DNA of 64,000 bases, from assembly GCA_023375785.1 (NCBI GenBank), contig SZWC01006675.1, positions 72,909-136,908 on the forward strand, in the 5' to 3' direction. The notes under the pieces are model-generated. The model made no database searches, was not told where the DNA came from, and worked only from the letters and a program-made list of their open reading frames with translations. The DNA comes from Penium margaritaceum. Lineage: Eukaryota; Streptophyta; Zygnematophyceae; Desmidiales; Peniaceae. This document shows, in pieces, positions 47,726 through 57,200 of the stretch (positions are counted from its first letter, which is position 1; the number at the start of each line of letters is the position of its first letter). Position numbers and translations under genes: made by a program.

Positions 47726-47773
47726 TGGTTCCGCGGCCGCGGTGATAGGGTCACCCCGGAACCCCGGGTCAAC

Positions 47774-48753
47774 ACTGAATTGCGCCCTACTTGTATCCTA
47801 CTTGTGCCGGAGTTGCGCCCTAGTTGCACCCTAGTTGTGCCCCAATTACGCCCTACTTCTGCCCTAGTTGTACCCTAGTTGTGCCCTTGTTACGCCTTAG
47901 TTGTGCCCTATTTGTGCCCTAGTTGCGTCCTAGTTGCGCCTCAGTTGGACACTAGCTACGCCCTAGTTGAGCCATAGTTGCACCCTAGTTGAGCCCTAGT
48001 TGCGCCCTACTTGCATCCTAGTTGTGGCCTACTTGTGCCCTAGTTGCGCCCTGCTTGCGCCCTAGTTGCGCCCTAGTTACGCCTCAGTTGGGCACTAACT
48101 ACGCCCTAGTTACACCCTAGTTGTGCCCTAGTTGCACCCTGGTTCCGCCCTACTTGTGTCCTACTTGTGCACTAGTTGAGCCCTAGTTGCACCCTACTTG
48201 CATAGTATTTACGCCCTACTTGCGCTGTACTTGCGTCCTAGTTGCACCCTAGGTGCGCCCTAGTTTCACCCTGTTTGCACCCTGCTTGCGCCCTAGTTAT
48301 CCCGTAGTTGCGTCCTAGTTGCTCCCTACTTGCACCCTACTTGCACCCTAGTTGCGCCCTACTTGTGCCATAGTTACGTCCTAGTCACACCCTAGTTGTG
48401 CCCCTTCGTGAACTCTAGTTGCGCCCTACATGCACCCTAGTTGCGCCCTTGTTGAGCCCTAGTTGTACCCTAGTTGCACCCTACTTGCGCCTTACTTGCA
48501 CCTTACTCGCGCCCTAGTTGCGCCATACTTGTGCCCTACTTGCGTCCTACTTGCATCTTAGTTACACCCTAGTTACGCCCTAGTTGCATCCTACTTACGT
48601 CCTACTTACGTCTTACTTGCGCCCTACTTGCGCCCTACTTAGGCCCTAGTTCCGTCCTAGTTGCGCCCTAGTTGTACCCTAGTTTTTGTACCCTACTTGC
48701 ACCCTAGTTGCACCCAAGTTGTCCCCTAGTTGTACCCTATGTGCCCAACGTTT
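47774..48753 (-). repeat. 11-bp satellite array, reverse orientation
   Basis: This is about 1 kb of GTTGCGCCCTA-type units with 33-bp blocks near 47940 and 48085. It ends at the target duplication of the Penelope-like element. Confidence 0.95.
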
Positions 48754-48766
48754 GTCCTACTTTCAT
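48754..48766. repeat. Target-site duplication, left copy (Penelope-like element)
   Basis: GTCCTACTTTCAT is identical to 51205-51217. Both lie at the exact ends of non-satellite sequence. Part of the 13-mer (TCCTACTT) is ordinary satellite, so the true duplication may be slightly shorter. Confidence 0.8.
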
Positions 48767-48882
48767 GTCGGTGTCGGGGTGGGCATCTCAGTGCTGCAAG
48801 ACTGGTGATGGAAAAGAGAGGGGAGAAGATAGACGATCTGAGAGAAAATTCTGAAAAGTCAAAAAACTCTTAGGCGTACGCG

Positions 48883-48906
48883 TTTCGGCCGGGTGGCCTT
48901 CATCAG
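48883..48906 (-). ncRNA. Hammerhead-ribozyme-like core of the Penelope element
   Basis: The minus strand reads CTGATGA, then A-GGCC-ACCC-GGCC (stem II with loop), then GAAA and CGCGTACGC, which can form a short stem III. CTGATGA and GAAA separated by a GC stem are the invariant parts of hammerhead ribozymes, and such motifs are established in Penelope-like elements. The expected position at the 3' end supports it. The stem III side has one mismatch and the cleavage-site side with stem I is not clearly complementary, so self-cleavage of this copy is uncertain. Confidence 0.75.
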
Positions 48907-49007
48907 CGCCCATGGGAAAAATGACATGCAGACAGACAAGATATACCCGTCTCACTAACAGATCGTCAAAGGAGAGGTCGACTCGCTAACAGTGGGTGAC
49001 CACCATG

Positions 49008-50340
49008 CTAATTTTCTAGCCTGGAGGACACTACGTAGGATCTCAATTTTCTGGCTAGTCTCCATGCCAGAATAACCCGAGGGTTAAACACGGCAGCATT
49101 AAATTTTCTCAATCGTCCTGAAAAACGTCTGAGAAAATTTCCAAGGTGAAGACCTTCTGAACGTGGGTTCAAAGTGGTTTTTATCACCAGGGGCCTGCCT
49201 GTGGTTGGAGCAGAAATAGTGGAGGATGCATGAGCGAGTGCTCGTATGCTCTCCACTCGATGAGAATGTCGGACCTGTGAGAAGAGAGGAAGTAGAAAGT
49301 GTTCAGGGTAGCCACGACTCCTTAGTCGAGACAGAAAAGATTTCTTGATCTCGATGAACTCCTCGGCTGAGGTAGTTCGAAGGAGGTAGCGTCGAAGCTC
49401 AGCAAGGATGAAAGCTCGAAGGCAGCTCCGAGGGTGGTAGCTGCTGAAGGGGAGGTAAAGGCAGCTGTTCATGGGTTTTTGATATGTTGCCATATCAAAA
49501 CGTCCATGATATTTGAATCTCTTGCCTGTGTAGAGCTGAAGGTCTAGAAACTCCATCTGGCTTGAGGAGATTTTCCACTCAAGTTTGATGTTCGGGTCTA
49601 GGCCATTGAAGGTGGTGAGAAAGGTGTCGAGGCCCTCTCGACTTCCCGACCACATGATGAGCCCATCATCAATGTAACGCTTATGTAGCAGTGGTGTGAG
49701 ATTTGTGAGATGGTGGAGCTCTCTATCTAGGCAACTCATGAACAGGATGGCGAATGTGGGGGCGACTGGTGTGCCCATTGCAGTGCCCTTTACCTGATAG
49801 TAAGTTGTACCTTGGAACTCAACATACGAGTTATGCATGACCCATGAGAGGAGTTGCATGACTGCTGGTGCTCATGGATGATGAGCTTGGTGGAGAAGCT
49901 GTTGGATGAAGCTGAGGGCCTTGGAGAGGGGAATGCTTGGGTAGAGGGAAACGACGTCGTATGTTGCGAGGAGCACCTCCGGTGGAAATACCTTTTCTTC
50001 TAGCTCAAGTAGCAAAGTTTTTCTTTCTTTGAGGTAGGTAGGCTTCTTGACAACCAGTTGTTGTAGCTCTCCATCTAGCCACCGAGAGACGTTGGATGTG
50101 ATCCAACTGTGGCAGGCCGCGATGGGACGGCCTACCGGTGGAGTTTTGTGCACTTTGATGATGCAATAGAAAGCTGCTGGTCGCCTGCTGTTGGAGATGT
50201 TGTGCGAGAAGAACTTCCAGTGTGGAGATGAAAGAAGTCCGGAGTTGTCTGTTCGCTCCTTAATGTGGAGCAGTTGTGCCTCAATCTCATCAATGTCACA
50301 GTTTTGAGCCTGGTATGTTTGACTCATCTTCACAGTCGTG
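49008..50340 (-). pseudogene. Penelope-type reverse transcriptase, broken
   Basis: RT blocks in order: FYCIIKVHKTPPVGRPIAAC, TSNVSRWLDGELQ, ATYDVVSLYPSIPL (motif A), a TGA at about 49872-49874, then YYQVKGTAMGTPVAPTFA, HKRYIDDGLIMW (motif C with both Asp), MEFLDLQLYTGKRF and MATYQKPMNSCLYLPFSSYH. The KGTAMGTP and TYQKP...SYHP signatures are those of Penelope-like elements and not of LINE or LTR RTs. The frame also changes at about 50335, exactly at a perfect palindrome (50317-50354). Catalytic residues are intact. The C-terminus ends at 49008 with no endonuclease domain. Confidence 0.9.
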
Positions 50341-50877
50341 AAGATGAGTCAAACAGAGCTGGGTGTATCTTTCTCTGTCGATCACCACCAAGCCCAAATT
50401 CTTGTCAGCAGCTTTGATCACTATGTTCCTATCTTCTCTGAGTGACTTCAAGGCTGACCAGAGGTGGCTTGGAAGTGCCTTCCTTCTAGGGAAACTAGAG
50501 GAATGGAAAGCAGAGGCTACATCAGACATCAGTCTTTCGAACTCTTCCTCCACCGGTAATGGTACCGGTGGGGGTTTCCACATAGGATTTGGGACGTATA
50601 GCTTTGGGACAGCTCTGTTGGGTTTTTCCCTAAAGAGCCAAGCCAAGCGAATGCGATGAAAGAAAGCATGGAAGGGTGGGAGAAGATCAGCAAAGGAGAG
50701 GAATTTTGGCCTGAACACGAAGTTCAGGCCTAGCCCGAGTAATGAGAGTTCATCATGCGAGAGTGCCCTACTGGACAGATTGTGCACTCCTCGGTTTGTG
50801 ATTCTGTTGTCCACATCAGAGGGAGACCTTCTACCAAACAAAAGCAAAGCGAGATCATTGATCGGGAGCCTTAGCAT
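50296..50877 (-). pseudogene. Penelope element ORF2, N-terminal region
   Basis: This frame of 193 codons contains SSRALSHDELSLLGLGLNFV and NIVIKAADKNLGLVVIDRER. Both are hallmark blocks upstream of RT in Penelope-like proteins (the 'kaaDKn.glvv.d' block). It should continue into the RT but is thrown out of frame at the palindrome near 50335. Its ATG (50877) overlaps the stop of ORF1 in the string ATGCTAA. Confidence 0.87.
50317..50354. repeat. Perfect palindrome, 17-bp arms, 4-nt spacer, at the RT frame break
   Basis: GTTTGACTCATCTTCAC (50317-50333), AGTC, then the exact reverse complement (50338-50354). Reading on the minus strand switches frame here, so one arm is probably an inverted copy of the other made by fold-back synthesis. 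Confidence 0.95.
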
Positions 50878-51203
50878 TTCTTGCCGCTTGCGCGGCCTGA
50901 ACCGTTTTTTGGCTTTCCCTTACGCTTGAAGGGCTGGTTTCCCTTTCCCTTGCTCTTGTTGTTGTCGTTGGTCTTTCTCTTGTCCTCCTTCTTCTTGTTC
51001 TTGGAGTTGAGGTTGAAGTTGGGTTTGGAGACGGTCTTGTGGTCCTTCTTCGGAACAAGTTTGCCTTTGGGGTTGGCCTTGGGCTGGTTGGAGCCCTTTG
51101 GAGGAGCAGATCCAGCTGCGGCCTTGATGGAGTTGATGGCCGCGTTCACTTTGTTGGCCACCTCCTCCTTGACGAGGCCACTCACGGCTTTGGCCTTGGG
51201 CAT
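50871..51203 (-). CDS. Penelope element ORF1: small Lys-rich basic protein
   Basis: The 110-residue frame begins MPKAKAVSGLVKEEVANKVN and has an N-terminal part that may form a helix (VKEEVANKVNAAINSIKAA). From about residue 35 it is dominated by Lys, Asn, Pro and Gly (KNKKKEDKRKTNDNNKSKGK), so it is probably disordered and nucleic-acid binding. It has no domain I recognise. The start codon lies 2 bp from the element's 5' boundary, so the original protein may have begun further upstream. Its TAA overlaps the ORF2 start by 7 nt. Confidence 0.6.
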   Translation of the reverse strand: MPKAKAVSGLVKEEVANKVNAAINSIKAAAGSAPPKGSNQPKANPKGKLVPKKDHKTVSKPNFNLNSKNKKKEDKRKTNDNNKSKGKGNQPFKRKGKPKNGSGRASGKKC

Positions 51204-51204
51204 G

Positions 51205-51217
51205 GTCCTACTTTCAT
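51205..51217. repeat. Target-site duplication, right copy (Penelope-like element)
   Basis: GTCCTACTTTCAT is identical to 48754-48766 and directly abuts the 5' boundary of the element. Confidence 0.8.
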
Positions 51218-54200
51218 CCTTGTTGCACCCTAGTTCTCCCCTAGTTGCGAACTACTTGCGCCCTGATTGCACCCTAGTCGCATCCTACTTGCACCCTTGT
51301 TGCACCCTAGTTTCACCCTAGTTGTGCCCTACTTGCACCCTGGTTGCACCCTACATGCTTCCTACTTGCATCCTAGTTGTGCCCTAGTTGCGCCCTAGTT
51401 GTGACCTACTTGTGCCCTACTTGTACCCTACTTGTGTCCTAGTTGTGCCATAGTTATGCCCTAGTTGTGCCCTGCTTGCACCCTACTTGCACCCTAGTTG
51501 TACCCTAGTTGTGCCCTAGTTGCGCCCTACTTGTACCCTACTTGCGCCCTCCTTGCACCCTAGTTAAGTCCTAGTTGTGCCCTAGTTGCACCCTATTTGT
51601 GCCCTAGTTACGGCCTACTTGCGCCCTACTTGCACCCTACTTGCGCCCTAGTTGCGTCCTAGCTACATTCTAGTTGTGCCCTAGTTTCACCCTATTTGCA
51701 CCCTAGTTAAGCCCTGGTTACACCCTACTTGCGCCCTACTCGTGCCCTAGTTGAGCCCTAGTTGCGCCCTAGTTGTGTCTTAATTGTACCGTACTTGCGC
51801 CCTAGTTGCGCCCTAGTTGCACCCTAGTTACGCCCTAGTTACACTCTGGTTGTGCCATACTTGCACCCTACTTGTATCCTAGTTGCGCCCTAGTTGCACA
51901 CTAGTTGCATCCTACTTGTACCCTTCTTGCGCCCTAGTTGCGCCCTAGTTGCACCCAAGTTGCCCCCTAGTTACGCCCTGGTTGCACCCTACTTGCGCCC
52001 TAGTTGCGCCCTACTTGCGTGCTTGTTGCATCCTTGTTGGGCCTCAATTGGACACTAGGTACACCCCAGTTGTGGCCTAGATGCGTTCTTGTTGCGACCT
52101 GGTTGCACCCTTATTGCACCCTATATGTGCCCTAGTTGCACCCTACTTGTGCCCTAATTGTGCCCTTAGTGTCCCCTAGTTGTGTCCTGATTGTGCCCTA
52201 GATGCACACTAGTTACGCCTCAGTTGGGCTCTAGCCACGCCCTAGTTGTGGCCTAGCGGCACCCTAGTTGCTCCCTACTTGCATCCTACTTGCGTCCTAG
52301 TTGCGCGCTACTTGCGTCCTACTTGCGTCCTAGTTGCACCCTAGTTTCACCCTAGTTGCGTCTCATTTAGGCACTAGCTACGCCCTAGTTACACCCTGGT
52401 TGTGTCCTAGTTTTTCCCTAGTTGCGCACTATTTGCGCCCTCATTGCGCCCTAGTTGCATCCTACTTACGCCCTACTTGTGCCCTACTTGAGCCCTAGTT
52501 ACGCCACAGTTGTGCCCTAGTTGCACCCTACTTGTACCCTAGTTACGACCTAGTTGTGTCCTACTTGTGCCCTACTTGCATCCTGCTTACGCACTACTTG
52601 CACCCTCGTTGGGCCACAGATGTGCCCTAGTTGAGCCCTTCTTGCGCCCTACTTGCGCCCTACTTGCACCCTAGTTGTGTCCTAGTTGCACACTAGTTGT
52701 GTCCTACTTGTGCCCTACTTGCACCCTACCTGCACTCTAGTTGTGCCCTAAATGAGCCCTAGGTGCACCCTACTTGCGCCCTACTTAGGCCCAAGTTACG
52801 CCCTACTTATGTCCTAGTTGCGCCCTAGTTGCGCCCTAGTGGCACCCTAGTTGCGCCCTTGTTGCGCCCTACTTGCATTCTAGTTGCGCCCTAGTTGCGC
52901 CTTAGTTGTGCCCTAGTTGTGTCCTACATGTCTCTAATTGCGCCCTACTTGCACACTACTTGTGCCCTAGTTGCGTCCTACGTGTACGCTAGTTGCGCTC
53001 TAGTCGCGCCCCAGTTGCACCCTAGTTGCACCTTAGTTGGCCACTAGCTGCACCTTAGTTGCGCCATATTTACGTCCTAGTTGTGCCCTACTTGCACCCT
53101 ACTTGTACATTACTTGCACCTTAGTTGCGTCCTAGTTGTGCCCTGGTTGCACCCTCCTTGTGCCCTAATTGTGCCACAGTTGGACGCTATCTACACCCTA
53201 GTTGCACACTAGTTGCACCCTAGTTGCACCCTAATTGCGCCCTACTTGCGTCCTACTTGTGCCCTACTTACGCCTTGCGCCCTGCTTGCATCATAGTTGC
53301 GCCCTAGTTGCGCCTCAATTGGGCGCTAGCTACGCCCTAGCTGCGTCCTAGTTGCATCGTAGTTGCACCCTAGTTGCCCTACTAATGCCCTAATTCCGGC
53401 ATACTTGCGTCCTAGTTAAGCCCTAGTTAGGTACTAGTTGCGCCTTACTTGCACCCTACTTGCGCCCTACTTGCGTCCTAGTTGTGCCCTAGTTGCGTCC
53501 TACTTGCACTCAAGTTGCACCCTAGTTGCGCCCTAGTTTCACCCTATTTGCATCCTGGTTGTGTCCTACTTGCGCCCTAGTTGCATCCTAGTTGCGCCTC
53601 AGTTGGACACTAGCTATGCCCTAGTTGCGTCCTAGTTGCGCCCTATTTCCGTCCTACTTGCATCATAGCTGCGCCCTACTTGTGTCCTAGCTACGTCCGA
53701 CTTGCGCTCTAGTTGCGACCTAGTTGCACCTCAGTTGGGCACTAGCTAGCCCTAGTTGCACCCTAGTTGCGGCCTAGTTGCACCCATTTTGTGCTCTAAT
53801 TGTACCCTACATGTGCCCTAGTTGTACCCTAGTTGCGCCCTACTTGTGCCCTACTTACGCCCTAGTTGCATCCTAGTTGCGTCCTCGTTGCACCCTAGTT
53901 GCATCCTAGTTACGTCCTAGTTGCTCTTACTTGTACCCTAGTTGCATCCTACTTGCGCCTGAATTACTCCCTAGTTACGCCTCCATTGGCCACAAGCTAC
54001 ACCCTAGTTGTGCCCTAGTTGCATCCTAGTTCCACCCTAGTTGTGACCTACTTACAACCTCCTTGTGCCCTAGTTGCACCCTAGTTGCGTCCTAGTTGCG
54101 TCCCACTTGCGCCCTCGTTACGTCCTTGTTGTGCCTCACTTGGACACTAGCTACGCCTCAGTTGCGCCCTACTTGCACCCTACTTGCGCTTCACTTACGC

Positions 54201-57200
54201 CCTAGTTGCATCCTAGTTGTACCCTAATTACGCCCTAGTGGCATCCAAGTTGCACCCTACTTGCACCCTACTTCTGCCCTACTTGCGCCCTAGCTGCGTC
54301 CTAGTTGTGCCCTTGTTGCGCCCCACTTGCTCCCTATTTGTGCCCTACTTGCGTCCTGGTCACGCCATAGTTGCACCGTGGTTGCATCCTACTTGGGTCC
54401 TAGTTACACCCTAGCTACCCAGTAGTTGCACCCTAGTTATGCCATACTTGCGCCCTAGTTGCGTCCTACTTGCACCCTTGTTCTGCCCTAGTTGGGCTTC
54501 AGTTGAGCACTAGCTACACCCTAGTTGCGTCATCATTGCGCCCTAATTGGGTCCTAGTTGCGTCCTGCTTGCATCCTAATTGTGACCTAGTTGCGCCCTA
54601 CATGTACCCTAGTTACGCCCCACTTGGGTCCTAGTTGCGTCCTAGATGCACGCTAGTTGTGTCCTACTTGCGCCCTAGTTGCGCCCTACTTGCGCCCTAG
54701 TTGCACCCTAGTTGCACCCCGGTTGCTCCCTTGTTGCGTCCTAGTTGCGCCCTAGTTGCATCCTAGTTGCGCCCTATTTGTGTCCTTGTTGCGTCCTAGT
54801 TGCACCCTACTTGCACCCTACTTGCGCGCTAGTTGCACCCTACTTGCGTCCTAGTTGCACCCTAGTTGCACCCCGGTTGCACCCTTGTTGCGCCCTAATT
54901 GCTCCCTAGTTGCGCCCTATTTGTGCCCTATTTGTGTCCTTGTTGCGTCCTAGTTGCACCGTACTTGTACCCTACTTGCGCCCTAGTTGCGTCCTGGTTG
55001 TGCCGTAGTTGTGCCTCAGTTGGGCACAAGCTACGTCCTATTTGCGCCCTAGTTGTGCGCCCTACTTGCGCCCTACTTGCGCCTTACTTATGTCCTACTT
55101 GCACCCTATTTGCGCCCTAGTTCCGTCTCATTTGGCACTAGCTATACCCAAGTTGCACAGTAGTTGTGCACTAGTTGCTCCCTAGTTGCGCCCTAGTTAC
55201 GCCCTACTTGTGCCCTAGTTGCGCCGTAGTTTTGCCCAGTTGCGCCCTAGTTTAGTCCTTGGTGTGTCCTTGTTGTACCCTAGTTGTACCATACTTACAC
55301 CCTAGTTGCACACTAGTTGCGTCCTAGTTGCGCCCTAGTTCCGCCCTACTTGCGCCCTAGTTGCGTCCCACTTGCGCCCTAATTGCGCCCTAGTTGCACC
55401 CTACTTGCGCCGTATTTGTGACATACTTGCGCCCTAGTCACGCCATAGTTACGCCGTGGTTACAACCTACTTGTGCCCTACTTGGACCCTAGTTGCACCC
55501 TAGTTTCCCATTGCTTCCACCCTAGTTGTGTCCTACTTGCCTCCAAGTTGTGCCCTACTTGCACCCTAGTTACGTCCTTGTTACGTTTCAGTTGAGAACT
55601 AGTTACGCCCTAGTTGCACCTTCGTTGTGCCCGAGTTGGGTCCTAGTTCACCCTGCTTGCTCCCTATTCGCGTCCTCGTTAGGCCCTACTTGGGCCCTAG
55701 TTGTGCCCAAGTTGTACCCTAGTTGCGCCCTAGTTGCACCCTAGTTGCATCCTAATTGCGCCCTACTTGCGCCCTAGTTGCGCCCTAATTGTACACTCGT
55801 TGCGTCCTAATTGCACTTTGGTTGTGTCCTAGTCGCGCCTCAGTTGGGCACTTGCTACGTCTTAGTTGCGCCCTAGTTGCACCCTAGTTGCGTCCTACTT
55901 GCACGCTGCTTGCGCCCTACTTGCGCCCTACTTGCGCCCTACTTGCGTCCTATTTGTACCCTAGTTACATCTCATTTGGGCACTAGCTACGCCTGAATTA
56001 CACCCTAGTTGCACACTAGTTGTGCCCTAGTTGTGCCCTAGTTGCACCCTTATTGTGACCTAGTTGCGCCCTAGTTATGCCCAGTTACATCCTAATTGCT
56101 CCCTAGTTGCGTCCTAGTCGCGCCGTAGTTGTACCATACTTTCACCCTACTTGCGCCCTAGTTACGCCCTAGTTGCACCCTAGTTATGCCCTACTTGCGT
56201 CCTACTTGTGCCCTACTTGTACCGTAGTTGCGCCCAGTTACGCCCTTGTTGCGCCCCACTTGCACCCTAGTTGCACTCTAGTTATACCCTAGTCATTCCC
56301 TAGTTGCATCCTCGTTGTGTCCTAGTTACATCCTAGCTACGCCCTAGTTGCGCCCTACTTGTGCCCTAGTTGTGCCCTAGTTGCACCCTACTTGCGCCCT
56401 ACTTACGCCATACGTGCGCCCTATTGAATCCTAGTTGCGCCTTACTTGTACCCTACTTGCACCCTACTTATGCCCTATTTGCACCGTAGTTGCGTCCTAC
56501 TTGCGTCCTAGTTGCGCCCTAGTTGCACCCTAGTTACGCCCTAGTTGCACCGAAGTTCAGCATTAGATACACCCTAGTTGCGCCCCAGTTTCTCCCTAGT
56601 TGCGCCATGCTTCCGCCCTATGTGCACCCTACTTACGCCCTAGTTACGCCCTAGTTGCGCCCTAGTTGCATCCTAGTTGGGACCTAGTTATGTCCTAATT
56701 GTATCATAGTTGGACACTAGTTACGTCCTAGTTTGGCCCTAGTTGCACCTTAGTTGCGCCCTACTTGCGCCCTACTTGCGCCCTACATGCGCCCTAGTTG
56801 TGTCCTAGTTGCGTCCTATTTGTGCCTCAGTTGGACACTAGCTACGCCCAAGTTGCGCCCTAGTTGTTCCCTAGTTGAACCCTAGTTGCGCCCTGGTTGT
56901 GCCCTGGTTGTACCTTAGATGCGCCCTAGTTGCGCCCTAGTTGCGCCCTACTTGCGCCTTGTGCCCTAGTTGCGCCCTAGTTGGGTCCTACTTGTGCCCT
57001 ACTTGTACCCTACTTGCATCCTACATGCATCCTAGTTGGATCCTACTTGCGCCCAACTTGCACCCTAGATGCACCCTAGTTACGCCCTAGTTGCACCCTA
57101 CATGTGCCCTAGTTGCGTCCTAGCTACATTCTAGTTGCGCCCTAATTACGTCCTAGCTACGCCCTACTTGCGTCCAAGTTGTGTCCTACTTGCGTCCTAG

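Larger units (their letters stand above)
46686..47773. mobile_element. 1.1-kb low-copy island with faint inverted ends
   Basis: The ends read GTTGACCTGG (46686) and, in reverse complement, GTTGACCCGG (47773). Each is followed by GCGGAAC and CATCGATG motifs, which suggests degenerate terminal inverted repeats of a non-autonomous element. It carries ClaI-like ATCGATGT palindromes, two strong hairpins, an AT-rich middle (47020-47250) and an assembly duplication. No gene is recognised. Target duplications are not evident. Confidence 0.45.
48767..51204 (-). mobile_element. Penelope-like retroelement without visible endonuclease
   Basis: A 2.4-kb minus-strand insertion in the reverse satellite is bounded by 13-bp direct repeats. 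In transcript order it has a Lys-rich ORF, a Penelope N-terminal region, a Penelope-type RT, about 230 nt of 3' sequence and a hammerhead-like core. No GIY-YIG endonuclease follows the RT. This resembles the endonuclease-deficient Penelope groups known from fungi, protists and plants. The 5' end is probably truncated, because the first ORF starts 2 bp from the duplication. The RT has a frame break and one stop. Confidence 0.88.
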
